DNA of 64,000 nucleotides, from contig NC_021671.1 of NCBI RefSeq assembly GCF_000247815.1, positions 23,020,340-23,084,339 on the forward strand. The letters run 5' to 3'. Shown here piece by piece: positions 49,501-63,391 of the stretch. The stretch comes from Ficedula albicollis (taxonomy: Eukaryota > Chordata > Aves > Passeriformes > Muscicapidae). Below the pieces are notes generated by a model. It was not told the DNA's origin, did no database searches, and was given only the letters and a program-made list of their open reading frames with translations. How positions within the stretch are numbered: the first letter of the stretch is position 1; every line of letters begins with the position of its first letter. The position numbers and the translations under genes are program-made.

Positions 49501-50379
49501 TTTATACAAAAGTAATAGTTGCATGAAATAAATCTCACCCTGATGATGGGTTGCCTGTATGCTCTCAGCACAAATATGAGAAAAAACACCTTTTTTGTAA
49601 TAAACAAACATGAAGTTTTTCTAGTAGTATGATGTGCTCTACCAACCTTACTTGGTGTAATGGTTTCTTATTCTGTGGTAATTCCTACTAGAAATCTAAG
49701 AACTGGGGACATATTCCAATGAGTATTAGTAGCAAAATTTTCTTCCAAGGGATTAATTTAAGTATTTTTCCTTTCCAGACTGTATAGCAATATGATGAAT
49801 ATTCCATCTTCAATATTTTATTCTTTCATTACTCTAAAACAAAAGAGATAAGACTGATCGATCCAACAGCAATAATTATTTTACAGGAATATTGGTAATT
49901 CTCTAATCAAAGTCAGCTATAGCCAGCATGTGTTTAAGTTACAGTCACAAACCTGACTGGAAAAATAAACTTTATTTTGACACAGTTCTAAAAGAACAGA
50001 ATTTATTCAAGCAGGATGATATATCAAGAAGCTCTTGTCAGAGGTGACCAGCCAACAGACTGTGAGCTCAGGCCATCTACTCCCTGCCTACTTTCCTACA
50101 GCAGCATATACAAGGCAACCAAATCAGCCTATGATGCGCCAGTGATCACTAGATCCTGTTACTTCTTTCATGGGGTCCTTGTCACAGAAGAAAAAAAAAA
50201 CCATTCCAGCTCCTGATACATGGCAAGAAAAAGTCTGTTACTGTCCATGGGCACTGTTCAGCATGTCACACAGGCAGTGAACATTATGGTCATGACACCA
50301 CTCACATGTACAAGTATCTTACATATTCTCCTGACCCCCATCACCCCATGGGAAATCCATTCATTCTAATAATGGAACA
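46566..50379. other. Non-coding stretch with one duplication
   Basis: AT-rich, with no supported gene. The 256-bp duplication at 47551-48062 lies here. Confidence 0.5.
47551..48062. repeat. Tandem duplication, 2 x 256 bp
   Basis: atataatatcattctttt to an A-rich tail (cttaaaaaaaaaaaacaaa) at 47551-47806 and 47807-48062. The copies differ at about one base (gagaacg versus gagaccg) plus A-run length. Confidence 0.95.
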
Positions 50380-51199
50380 GTGATGCACATGTCTGCCCTG
50401 TCACATAAGAGGTAGAACAGGTAGGTTGTTTTGACAATGGAGGGGCACTCCAGGGGATGCCTCTATGAGGACAGGCCAGAAGCTGCTCTGTGCTGAACTC
50501 AGTGAGTTCCAGTCAGCTCTGCAATGATCACTGTGGATCACAGGTGAGCCCTTAGGCAAACATAGTTAAGGAAGTGCAAAAATACTGGGGGGGTGGGCAG
50601 GAACAGAGAGAAAAGGCTGTGAGGAGCAGTGGGAGAGGAGGAAGAGGAAAGAAAAAAAAGGCCAGAGCAGTAGTAGCAGTGTGTCCCACACTGGATCAGG
50701 AACGTGCCCAAAGGCACTGTGGTCTGTGGAACTAGGAGTAGCATAGGGAAACAGCCAAGCACTGACTACAGCCTTGTGTGCCACCCAGTGCCTCCCAGAA
50801 GGGACTGTGCACAACCTGCAGCAGCAGCACAGCAGGAGCAGGTGTCTGCAGTGAAGGTGTGGAGACTAGGAAATTGAAAGAGGAATCTGAAGCTGAACCT
50901 AGGAGAGTGGGAGGAAAACTGCTTTTCCTATAAGATTAGATGTTTGTCCTTTTGTTTTGTTTTGGTTTTTTTCTCAATACTCCAACCAATTAAATATTTA
51001 TGCTACCCATCAATAAATTAACTTGTATTTCCCAAGTGGTTTTGCCAATGACAGGGATTTTCCAGTCTTTATTTCACCACCAGTTTTCTCACTGCATTCC
51101 TACTAATTTTTCCCCATATCTCTGGGGAAGGAAGGAAGGAAGGCAGTGAGTGAGCAGCTGTGTGAGTTCTTGGCTGTTAGCCAGGGCCAACCCATCACA
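50380..51199 (+). mobile_element. ERVL-type long terminal repeat, probable solo LTR
   Basis: The 3' end, gttagccagggccaaccc then atcaca at 51199, matches the characteristic end of common avian ERVL LTRs. Upstream are a ttaaatatttatg TATA-like region, an aataaattaac polyadenylation signal followed by tttcccaag, a ggttttgccaatgacagg segment and a tatctctggggaagg segment, in the usual order. Purine-rich sequence and aggggcactccaggggat lie further 5'. The 5' boundary is approximate. No internal viral genes flank it. Confidence 0.72.
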
Positions 51200-53855
51200 T
51201 TTAAAATGAAAAGGAATAAATGGATCCAATGGCAAATTACTTTCACTGATTACCAGGAGCCAAAAATTTATTTGCTGTTATTGAATCCATCTAGAGCTGA
51301 AAGTGAACTTTTTACCAGGGAGAGAAATGGCAAAGCTTATTAAGCAAAAAATAACTTAAGACCAACTGACTTATGGTGCTGCTGTTATAAGCAGGAGGCT
51401 CACAGGACATAAACAAACAGCTTCTCCTTCCTTTTAATTTGCATGGGTAAGAGACATTAAAAATAGACAAGCAGTGGTTTATTAAAGACCAGTTTCTAAA
51501 ACCGGAAAATCTGGTTTATGTTACTTTTGTCCTACAACTAATATTCATGGAATGTTGTCCTCATTCTGCAAATAGTTATGAATGAAATTGTTTGCAATTT
51601 CTTTTGAGAAAAGTGTTTCTAGCAGGAAAAAAAAGCAGGCTTAAACAACAACAAAAAAGTCTTTTTTTCTTTTTTAAATGAAGGAATTCAAAAATGAAAT
51701 TGTTCTCCCTTACTTCTAAACATGAAAAATAGCCTGTTTAGCACTTACAAGGTGAAAACAAATCACTTTTTTTTTTGGGCTGGGAGATATTTTTACTGCA
51801 TTACTTTGACTTGGGTTAAAAGATTAATTCTCAAATTACTCAATTTTTAGCACCTAATACAAAATTAAAACAAAGATAATAGCTTTATCTATTCACCATT
51901 TCTATTTTCCCCCCAAGTAACATAATGAAAAAAGAGCTTCAGACAAGGGGAGAGTAGGGGAGTAAGATGCTAAGTAATTTTCTAACCACCTTTAATGAAG
52001 AAATACTCCACTAGCATTATTCACTAAACAATAAAATTATGAAACAGTTTAAAAAGAAAATACAATCATTGCAAAACAAAATTGAAAACAATATGTAAGA
52101 ATTATGAAATTAGGAGGTCTTACAAACTAGGAAAATGTTTACCCTAGAAAGAACATTTATACAATTAGGAAAAGAAGGATGATGAGCTGCACAGTGGCTA
52201 TACAGCTGTCTGATTGCAAACTACACAGAAAAAGAGTCTGCTAAAAAATGTGCAGACAAAAGGCAAAGACATTTACAAAATAAGACATATAGACATTAAC
52301 CAAACCTGTATCCCAATTCCAAAGATTTGACCCATTACTAATTTTAATAATTCTACAAAAGAATAACTGACTTTCCCATCAATTAAAAAAAAACCGTGAC
52401 TATACCTACCTTGGCAAAATATTTGAGGGATAGACTTTAAACATCATAGGATTAAGTAAAAATTAAAATGAATGTCTTAAACTGAAGGATAACTGAAACA
52501 GCAAATAATTCTAAGACTAAAAATATATGTCTACAATACAAGAAGAAGCTAAGTGGATCCTTAGATACAGACAGAAAATAAAAATACCTGAATAAACAGT
52601 GTACAAATGCAAATATTCTTTTACAGCAATACAGAAAAACAGCAATTTAAGTCAGAGGTATCCGGGTTTGTTCTGACCTGTGTAAGGAAAAAACTCTTGC
52701 TCCTTCCCTTCCTTTCTCCTCTTCTTTTTCTCTAGTTCTTTACTCCTTGCTTACATAGGAACTCTATGAAACTTGTAAATTCCTGCTGTTAAAACAGAAC
52801 AGTATTTTTTTTGCACATAGGAGTTAAAGAAAAATCTCAACATGACAAAATGAAAATTATCAGTAGCTCAAAACTACAGCAATTTATTTCATTTCCCCCT
52901 TACTTTGTACTACATTTTAAGATCATAAATAAACTAAAAGGTATTCAGAAAAGGCATTTTTCTATTTTCTTATGGCACACCTTTTCTTGTGGTACACCAG
53001 CATTAGCTTTTCCATTAACATTTGAAAGTTTCTCAATAATAGCTCCAGGGGTCTCATTATCTTTTGGCTTCGTCTGGAGCATGCTGCCAGTATTTCTGAA
53101 GCAAATAACTTGCTTTTGCTATTATATGAGAATGTTTTTAAATAAGTTTTTAAGAAAAGGTGTTTTCCTTTGCTTTGTGCCTTTAGGTACAACACAACCT
53201 TATGTTTTTAAAGGATGGTTTCTGTTCATCAATGAGAAAGAACACATCAATTCCTCTGCTCAAAATGCCTTTTTTCAGGACAATACTTCACTGCTATTAT
53301 TGGACAACTGCTATACTAGAGAACATACCAGGTGTCTATTATAATAATATAGGAGACCTGGAGATGTGATGCTAAGAGTTGCTCTTTTAAGTGACTAAAC
53401 CATGTCAATAGCTTCTAATCTTATCCCTCATAATAGTCAGTTCTGTCAGCAGTGCAGAATATAAACAATAACTGAGAAAAACAGATCTGTTTGAGCTCTG
53501 TACCCTAAGATTTCCTTGTGAGTATGGCTAGTCAACTGATTCTTTAGCATGGCAGACAAAAGGAAGAGGCCATTTTTGCACCAAATTTGAAACATTTGTC
53601 TAGGATGCAAAAAAACCCCCAAGATCAGTATTATTGCATACCTGAAGCTGTTCAAACTTGTGTACTCAAAACCTAAAATGCCATAGCCACAATTCTTGTT
53701 AAGCACTTCTTAAAAAGCCATCTCAATTGTCCTGTAGTCCTCCTCTCAATTAAAATTCTCACCTAAACTAATTTTCATTCCTCCTCATCCTCAAACTTCT
53801 GCTCATACAATCAAGAAGCCCACAAACTCTTCAACAATTGTAATCTTTCCAAACC
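51200..53855. other. Non-coding AT-rich stretch
   Basis: The longest open frame (52811-53344, 177 codons, plus strand) shows no recognisable domain or sign of splicing and is treated as chance. Confidence 0.5.
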
Positions 53856-53879
53856 ATGCCCTACCCTATTTCAAATCCC

Positions 53880-54180
53880 TTCTTACCCAAGAATCCCGTA
53901 TCAGCGTGCCATCGATGTAAACTGAGGCTAAATACCTTTGGGATGCAGTGGCTCGACTCCTCCGAATGTGCTTGCCCAGGTGCTGCAATCGTCTCTGCCT
54001 CTCTAGCACTAGTCACTGCCCTCAGTGCTGCTGTGCCTCGCTGCCTGCCTCCTCCATGCCTTCCCTCAACACAGGCTCTTCCAGGGGCCAGCAGTACACA
54101 GTGCTCCCTATTGGCGACTGGGACTCTCCCTGTGTTAGCACAGCCTCAGTTGCTGGACTGATGAGGCTTTAACACAGGCT
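53880..54180. other. GC-rich patch of unknown nature
   Basis: About 300 bp clearly richer in G+C than its surroundings, with two overlapping plus-strand frames and an internal imperfect repeat of aacacaggct (54069 and 54172). It may be an old retroelement piece or an unrecognised exon; I cannot assign it. Confidence 0.35.
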
Positions 54181-57100
54181 TTACTAAAGTCCACCTACAG
54201 AGCATCCTAAGGGCAAAAGTAAAATACATGTTTGTGAAAACACAGGACTGATGGAATACTTATTAATGAGTCATTACAAAATTGCATAGCAAGCAATATG
54301 TATGGTCAGATTCTGTTCCAACACTTGTTGTGGTTATATAGGCTTCTCTTTCATCTTCCTTCTTCTTGTCTCAGTACGGTTGCTCAAATGCAATTTCTTT
54401 GTTTAAGCCAGGCAGATACAACCTATCCAGAAGTAATTATTTTTACCTTACCTTTTCCCTTTCTGTTACTCTTTGCCATTTTCCTCTATCTCAGAGATTC
54501 CTCTTACAGACACTCTCCTCTCAGTAGCTGTGTTTACCCCAAGTTTGCAAGTTGAACGTGTATGAGATTACAAAGGAAAATATTAGATTTATTTAATATC
54601 CCTTTAAAAGTTACTTCCATCTTTGAACTGAGTGGACTATTACAGATTGACATACACTGCATACGAACCAGTTCAAAACTACAAACTTATTTCAGAACCT
54701 ACCCCCCTACAAAACTATTTAACAATTCATTTCCATTTGATCCTTGAAACAGACTCCATAATCAAAATTACATACACTTTTAACATTACTTTTTAAACAT
54801 CCAGGGCTTAAGTGCTAAGAAAAAAACTGCTGTGGCACAGCTGGAAAATCATCTAGTTCATAAAGACCCTGCTTTCTATTTTCTTCAAAATGCTTTCACA
54901 ATTCAAATAATGCTTATACTCCTTTTAATCTGTTCAAGGCAGGGAATACCTGATAACAAAGTGCATTCTGTTGCAAAATAATTTGCCACTGTATTTAATA
55001 GTATCTTAAAGAAAGACATGAGTGTATGGTTTCAGCAACCTCCTTTTCATTGCAAAAAATACAAGCCAATGCAGAAAAGACAATATTGAATATGTTCTCA
55101 TAATTGCTAACTTCCTGCCACGAGGAATTTGAGCTGTGAAAGATTATGAACTCCAACTATTACCCCAATGTTTACAATTAAACTATATATAAATTACAGA
55201 CTTTTGGGCAGAAAGGGTGTTTTACCTTGCAGCACAGAATTGTTCCAGTTTTTGCCTCTCCTGTGCAAACATGATGGCTGTGCACTTATCAGTATATGGG
55301 TACAAAGTCCAGTCATACAAAGTGAAACAGAAAGGTGGAGGGGAAGAAGGACAACACTGGAAAAGTAATTTATACAAGATTGACAGGATTTCTTGATAAG
55401 ACACTGATTCACTAATACGAAACAATCTCAGCATGTTTGCACAATGGATATATACATATGCCTAAACAAGATGCTTGTTTTAGTTTGTTATTGAAGATTT
55501 CCTGTTAGACTTTTTTGTGAATTTGCACTATTCTTGGAAAACAAGGGCTGTGTCAGAATCTCAGGTATACTTCTGCCTTCTGTACACATGGGAAGCATTT
55601 CTACAGAGTATCTATGTAGCAACTTTGGACAAACTGCACTGAAACACCTTTTAAAATGTGATTTCAGATCAGTGTTTTTCAAACTTTTCCACAGGAGACA
55701 CAGAATATTTGGAGATTCTCTTTTTATAAATACCATACCCTAGAGCCCATCCTAGTTTCCTTAATATGCATTGTCTTAGAAACTGTATGTGCTCCCAGAA
55801 AATTATTCCTTCCAGAAAACCCAAGGACCCTAAAGTGAAAAATCATTCATTAAACTTCAAAAAGTCCTAGCTAGTTCACATATTCCTTCCTTCTCAGCTA
55901 CTGTCCTCCTCATCCCAATTTATGTATTTGTCATGAGGAAATTTGATCAGGAAAAGAAAGATGGATCTCCAAAGATGTGTGACAACCACTGCTCATGAAA
56001 CTTAACAGAATCCAAGCCTTACAACCGAAGTATGAAATTTTACTTTTCTTCCAGGGAAAACCTGGGAGCTCACAATGATGGTGAGAAATCGTCACTTGAA
56101 AATTGAACCAAGATTTTTGAACAGCTGCCTAAATGCAAAGTTTAAATTACATTTTTCTGTGGTTCAGGAAATCAGTACAGCTTATCCTGAGCTTTCTTCT
56201 GCATTTTTCCTCTGTCTCTCCTAAAATAACATTCTACTTTAACAACTTTGAAAGAATTCTCTATCTCAAATACCAACAGGAAAAGCAAACCTTAAGCCTT
56301 TGAAAAACTGTACTATGGTCTTGCATTTATTCAAAAAGACCCCGTATATGGACAAAAAAAGCAGTACTAGAGATATAAGAGATAAGAAGCAGCATCCACT
56401 GGCAAAACACCATTTCTGGCATACATACACTGCAACTCTTAAATGCATAATAATAACTACTTACAGTAAATTTTATTAAAATAAACTATTATTAAGTGAC
56501 TAATTCAAAACCTTGTGATTATGTAATTTAGAAGAATGTAATGATAAAACAAGGATATGTATGACAAAATATAGATAAAATGAATGAAAAATTGTCTATG
56601 GTAATTAGCATGACAATTCAAGCCATTTGATATGGAAAACCAAAATGCAGTGGATAAAGATCTATTCATTCTAACTATAACAGTATGCAAAAGATTACAA
56701 TGAGTTAATGAGTGTAAAAATAAACATCTTCTCATATTCAAATTAGAGTACTGAATGAAGACTGAATAGAGGGGGTTTGCTTGTTTGGTTTTCTTTTCCA
56801 TGTTTGATTAAACACCACTAAACGGTGGTAAAGTGACAATTGCTGAATTCAAAGCCTAAGCAGGAGTGAAAACTGAAATGCCAACAGGGAGGCTTGCATT
56901 TAGCCATGGCAATAGAGTACTATGTTACCCAGTAATGTATTCTCCAACAATCTATGTTACTTAAGAGATTATATTATTCATTTTGGCCAACAGGTGTTTT
57001 TGTGGTTTAGGTTTCTTTTTCCACACAGATATGAACACAGAGTTGGATATGAACACAGAGTCCATTTTTTCTCTTTCATAGTATGTTAGAAACATTATTT

Positions 57101-57300
57101 TCTAAGGTACTTTGGACTTCAGGTCACAAATGTGAGTCAGTATCTACTGATTTATTTATGAATATTTATATGTATAAAAGAGTTCAATTCCTTGAACTGG
57201 CAAAGAAAATTATGTTTTTAATTAGTGTTTGGGATGAAAAGGAGGAAGAATGAAGCATGACTCAATATACTGGAATTTAGTGGTAAGGCAGAGCTGCAGC

Positions 57301-57428
57301 AGGGCAGACCCTTTGTTTCCATTCATCAAAACGTCTCTGCCCAAGTTTTAGACGTTTAGGATCCAGGGCAGACCCTTTGTTTCCATTCATCAAAACATCT
57401 CTGCCCAAGTTTTAGATGTTTAGGATCT
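57301..57428. repeat. Tandem duplication, 2 x 64 bp
   Basis: agggcagaccctttgttt to tttaggatc(c/t) at 57301-57364 and 57365-57428, with a few C/T changes at former CG sites (aacgtctctg versus aacatctctg, gacgttt versus gatgttt). Confidence 0.93.
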
Positions 57429-60400
57429 AACTTTACCACACCACTAAATGTTGATCTACCATGTACGGTACAGTGTTCTGGTAAAAACAAAACATGATAC
57501 ACTGCTATCTTAGGCTGCCTGGAGGCTGGCACACATGTAAATACTTCTGCTTCCACATAAATCTGCTAATACAAACTTGCATTTTACTTAGATTTGAAAG
57601 AAACATACCTGCAACAGAGCTGAAATGAACCAAAGGGTATTTGTTAACTTCCTATCATAGTGAAACCCAAGGAATATAGCTAATATCAAAGGATATTTTT
57701 AAAAAACACTTACCCAGAATTTAAAGATAATGGTTTTGCTTTTCTAGGAACTTTGTACAAATTGGGTTACTGGATTCTAGAGAACATGAACAAATCTTCA
57801 GTGAAAAAAGATGCTTAAACTTCATTCTTCAGCTTAGTGCAAAAAAACAGTGCCAAGTTTCCCTCTGAAAGTTCTGTAGTCATGTAGGTATCTTGACAGT
57901 CATTACATGAAGTTGTGAAATCTGTGACTTGCAGAGGACTTTTTACAGCTCTGAGGAAGCTCCAAAGGCTTTTATACACAGAACTCCATGACACTTTCTA
58001 AAGATTTTGGTCTAAAGGCTTTTTTTAATGATTGTGATTAACTTTTGTTAAGACCTACATATGGGAATTTAGCTAGAAGAATGTGTTGGGTATGCCATGC
58101 AAGAATAAAGATTGAGGCTTTGTAGTTGCTGTTTCTGACTATCAAATAATACTGGTCTAAGCTGCCACGAGTCATAAACAGAACTGGATTTTTAAAGAAA
58201 GATGGGCTTGAATAGGAAAAATATTTTTCATTTGATCTACAAGGTAATTTATTTTATTTACTGGATAGGATGCAGTCAGAAAAAGCATATGGATATTCAG
58301 GTCCCCACACTGTCAGGCCCTTCAAGAATCAACAATCATCCAAATACTGAAAAATTGAAATCAGGCAAGGTTTTACTTCATTTCCACCAACTTCAAAAAG
58401 TATCAGTGCAAACATCACCTTAGCTGATGCTGGTAGAAACTTGGTGACAAGTATGCCACATCCTGAGTGAAGCTCTATGCCCCCTGAAGCCTGTAGGCTT
58501 TCCTCTATGCTCTGCAACTCCAGAATACACCCTAACCATGCCCCATTTCATGACCACAACACAAGCTTAGTTTTAGCATGGCACATTAGGATATACAGCC
58601 GTCTTAATATTAAAAGTCTTGTTAATAGCTTTTGGAAAATTGCATTAGTCTAATTCTTCCAGATGAGAGCATAATCATTGGCATAAAAAGGAAAAGTCAG
58701 TGAAAAACAGATTATGTAGCCAGGCTGTCAAACATAGTCATTAATATAATACTTATCCCCTTTTGCTTTTAACAGTCACTGGTCTAAATGACACATACAT
58801 TTCTGCAACAGGGATACAACAATTCATTCTGTAGCACAGATTCTTGCAGATATCTGCCTCATTAGGCTTGCATCATAGTAGTTTTTCATACTTAAAAATG
58901 CGTAAAGAGATTTTGAACCGTATGAAGAGGTAATAAGCTCTTAATAGGCTAGAGATATTGTCCCTAATCTCTTTCACTGAAGTATGATACTGATTGCTCT
59001 TAATTAGTGAAACTACATATAGAACAGAACCATAAAGAAAATTTTAAATTGGACAAATAACAACAGGAGTTTTGAGCTTTTGGCTTGGTACAACCTGACT
59101 AATCAGCAGTCAAAACCAAACTATGGCAAAGACAGTAATTCAGCTCTTACATTAAATCAAAGGTGTTGATGTATCTGGGACTAAATCAGCAGTCTAATAG
59201 CAAAAAATGACCTTCCATTTGCCATTTATAAACCCTGCAGCTATGGGGTATAAATGTACCTGCATGCTGGACTTCTCTAAGGATACAGAAAACATAATAC
59301 GCTGAAGAGCAATCAAAATACTAAAAGCTTCAGAAAGCATAACTTACAACAATAGCTTAAGGAAATTAAATTTGCAAAATACAAGAGTAGAGGAAAAACA
59401 CAGGATATCTTAGCAGAGCAAAAGATTTATTGAAAGATTCAGAACATTTTAGGCATAATGTTTGGACAGCTTCTTTAAGCCTATACAATTCTATTGCAAA
59501 GAATTCATCTAGATCTTGAATGTCTCTTGTGGTCTTACCTCTATGTAAGTACATGAAATGGAAATCTAGAGCTCTTGCAAACCTGCAGTGTCACTGTAAT
59601 CAATCATTCACCTTACAGAGCTCAAGGCGAAATGTTTGAGATTACCTGATTAAGTGGAGCTAGCTGTCTTAGGGAAAAAAGTCAGGGCCTGATTGGCTTG
59701 ACAGCATTTGAACTTCATTTCTTTCTTCTAGGCATCCCTAATATCTAACCATCTAACTGTATCAGTAAATACACCAGTATTTACACTGTAAATACACCAG
59801 TATTTACTTGTTTCATAAATATTTTATGAAAACAAGTGTCTGTTACTGGTCTTCCACAAAGAACATCTCAACTACAAGTCTAAAATAATAAAGCTACATC
59901 ATTTCCTCATCTGTTTTGTTACAATACATTGAACCTAACTCCTTAAGGTAGGTAAACATAAGCTGAACTTAAATAAGTGGACAGCCTAGTGATGGGACTA
60001 TTTCCTCACCAAAAATTAACCAGTGTCTTACACAGCAATGGTCACAAAGCATATTTGCCATTGCCTGTGCACAAGAGCACACTCTGAGATACACTACCAA
60101 TACATTTGCGTGTCTGTACGTGGGAGCAGGAAAACAGTACAGCAGCTTCTGGGGCAAGAGAATTCAAAAAATTGAATGATGACTTGGTTGGGAGGCATAC
60201 TAACTCCAGCAGCCAAGGAAAAGTCCCAACTCCCATAGTAAGGAACATCCTGGATGTCTAACACAACTGTGCTGCAATGGGGACTCAAGAAGCTGGCTAA
60301 TTCTGCTTGGCACTGCCCCTTCTCCTCTTTCCAGCATTTCTACTTCCCAGTCAGAGTTGCTACTTCATGTGTATCAGCTTTATCAGTGTACCATTGCTTT

Positions 60401-61883
60401 TCTGCCTAGATAATTCTAGAAGGTGAGACCAGAATCACTGCAAAGAAATGCAGTATGGTATGGTATGATAGCTGGCCTCCAGCTGCCTCCCTGCACTCCC
60501 CAGGATGTCAGCATGTTCTCCCTGATCATGCAGACATTCTGAGCTGTGTCAGCCACTTCATTTACTTCTACTCTGCTCTTCTGGATAGATAAAAACTTTT
60601 AAGGGCACATAACCACAAGAGTAGCCAGATTGTCTGAGCTCTGGAGATTCAACTCCACAGATTGTTGCATCCCAAGTAGGGAACATGCATATAAAACCTG
60701 AACACGGAGCAGCATGACAGATCAGTGACTTAGAGACCTTGTGACCCTGAGAATTGCAATTCTTTCTCTCTCTTCCCCATCTGAAGATCTAATTACCACA
60801 GCCTTTGAAAAGGTTGAGCTTAGGAACCCAAGACTGAAAGGGACCACTGGAAGGGTGACTGCATTCAGTTTCACCTTTACTGCCAGCAGCCAAGTGATAG
60901 ATGATTTGCTCAGAAAGGTTCACAGAATGCGCATTCCAAATGTCAGTACAAATACAAAACTTTTCCTATAATCTGTAACAATCAAACTGTAGTAAGATGA
61001 ACAAAAAAGCAATTAAATCAACATGCAGACAAAAAAATAAAGACAAGTTAATAACAAATATTTTAGGTTCCTGTAGCAATGGGAAATTAGATAAATAAAT
61101 GAAAGTTACACAGTAAACCATATCATAGGAAAAATAAAGCAGGATACAACACTTCTTATCTTATCAGAGGATGCAATCTCTTTTGTCCTAATCTTTCTGA
61201 TAGTTTAAGGCTAAACAGGACCCAACTATTCAGCACTTCAGGATTTTCATTACAATGATGCTGCTAATCACCTGAACAATTTTCCTGTGTGCAGCCAATA
61301 TTTTATTAGATGACCAAAAAACACGTCAACAAGCTAAGTCACAATCCACAAAGGAGAGTAAATGGTTCTCAGTGACCTTAACAGAAGCAAAATATGATAA
61401 AAAAGCATGATATTAAGGCTTCCTTTCCCAGCTTCAGAAACTTTGTTCTGTTGGACAATCCCATCAATAAATACAGCAACTGACATCTAAAAATATCAAA
61501 GCATTACTCGCTTGTTCCCTCTTGTGTGCTTCATTAACTCTCCCAGAATTTCACCTCTCATTGTTGCTTAAGAATCCTTTTATAGCGCCTCATCTATATT
61601 TATTGAGATAAACACCAGTGAGAAACACATATCTTCACTTCATTCTCCTGCAGCGTAACACATCATCTTCCAAGCCTTTGTAATTAGCACACTTGTAACT
61701 GGTGGTCAATACCAAAATCTAGAAAACAGATGGCTCTCCTATCCCTGCTTGCTTGGCTGAGAGAAGATACACATGATTGATTAAAAATGCATATACACTC
61801 TTTTAACTTAGGTAATCAATAAAACATCACCTAGATCAGGAGTTGCATGGTACCATTTAATTGCTTTAAGACATATGGTCATC

Positions 61884-61993
61884 TTCCATTTTGCCCCTAT
61901 AAAAACATGAACTGAAAGAAGACCATTCACCTAATCTATTCCATTTTGCCCCTATAAAAACATGAACTGAAACAAGACAATTCACCTAATTTA
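61884..61993. repeat. Tandem duplication, 2 x 55 bp
   Basis: ttccattttgcccctata to cacctaat is repeated at 61884 and 61939 with about three substitutions. Confidence 0.92.
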
Positions 61994-63217
61994 TAATCTT
62001 AAGGTGAAAAGCTCATGTTTGGCGACATCCAGTACTGAGAGGGGTTTCATTTTCTGTAGGCTTATCAGCTTAACTATAGCAACTGCTGCTGATACCTGAA
62101 TTCGCATTTAATTCTAAGTCATTCCAAGTAATTTGTTACTAATAGTGGGTTTAACAGCTGTTTATGTAAATCATTATGAAAGCTTTTAAATGACTGGATT
62201 TATTCAAGTCAAGATTCTTTTTTAATATTCAAACCAAAACGGATTATAATCTGTTTATCCTCTTTGTCAAGGTGCCTGCAGAAAAAGAAAAATAAAGTCA
62301 GTCATTTCTGTGTGAAACACATAGTGCATGATGCTCCTATGAATGGCAGAAGAAATAGGTAAGTGAATCCATGCTTTGAGCACAATATGAAAGCGAAATA
62401 GGAAACTGCAATTACTGAATTAAATGTATTACCTATGAAAACACTTAAGCATATTCTGAAGCTATTACTCTCCAGGAAAGAATTCAGTCACATAAATTTC
62501 AGTGATGTACAAAACTTTCAGCATCAAAGTAAAGAAAACTCAAACAAATATAGAAGTTAGAAAAAGGTTTAGAGGACCGAGTACATAAAACCTTGCGTTG
62601 CATACTTAATAATCCCATGGCACCTGAGTATTTTCACTTTATCTCACATTCAAGAACAATAAAACTAGTGAGATTTTAACATATTATTACGAAACCAAAG
62701 AAAATAGATTTGTTTACCATTAAGTAGGGCTACCTATAGGCAGCTAATTTTAAGTTGTTTAAAAACCTGGACATCCAGATATATATGTACCATATAACAC
62801 CATATATCTGCTTTGGTGTATGCCCAGATAGCAACTTTAATTAATTTTAAAAATGTACATGAAGTTAATTGTGTTCTTCAGACTTTCCAGGATTCAAGTC
62901 TAGTTACAGAATTACATCTTGGTTATAACATCCAAGTTCATTCTTCTCAATAGGTATACATCAGGTTTGTAGGAATATAATTAATTACTGGTGTTCGTAG
63001 TTACTGCAACTCAACTACATCATGCTTCCCATAACTCTAAAGTTATTGAAGTCCTTATAACTCAAAGCCAGCTTCAAATAAGTAATAGAAAAATAGCAGC
63101 AAACAAAAAAAAAACAATTGCACAATTCTCAATATAAAATTTTAACTCCTCTTCAAGACAAAAAAAACCCAATAACAAAACCAAACACTACTGGCGAGTC
63201 ATTAGATACAGATATTT

Positions 63218-63391
63218 AAGACAGCACATTCTTTTATGTGTCTAGAAAACTATGCTCCACCATGAATTAAAAGTTACTTGGACTTTTACTTCATTTCATT
63301 ACACAAGACAGCACATTCTTTTATGTGTCTAGAAAATTATGCTCCACCATGAATTAAAATTTGCTTGGAATTTACTTCATTTCATTACATT
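63218..63391. repeat. Tandem duplication, 2 x 87 bp
   Basis: aagacagcacattctttt to cattaca is repeated at 63218-63304 and 63305-63391 with several substitutions (aaaactatgc versus aaaattatgc, agttacttgg versus atttgcttgg), more diverged than the other duplications. Confidence 0.92.

Noticed and set aside
52811..53344. 177-codon plus-strand open frame
   Set aside because: No recognisable domain, biased composition typical of AT-rich non-coding DNA, and no sign of supporting splice or promoter signals. A homology search would be decisive; a conserved hit would overturn this.
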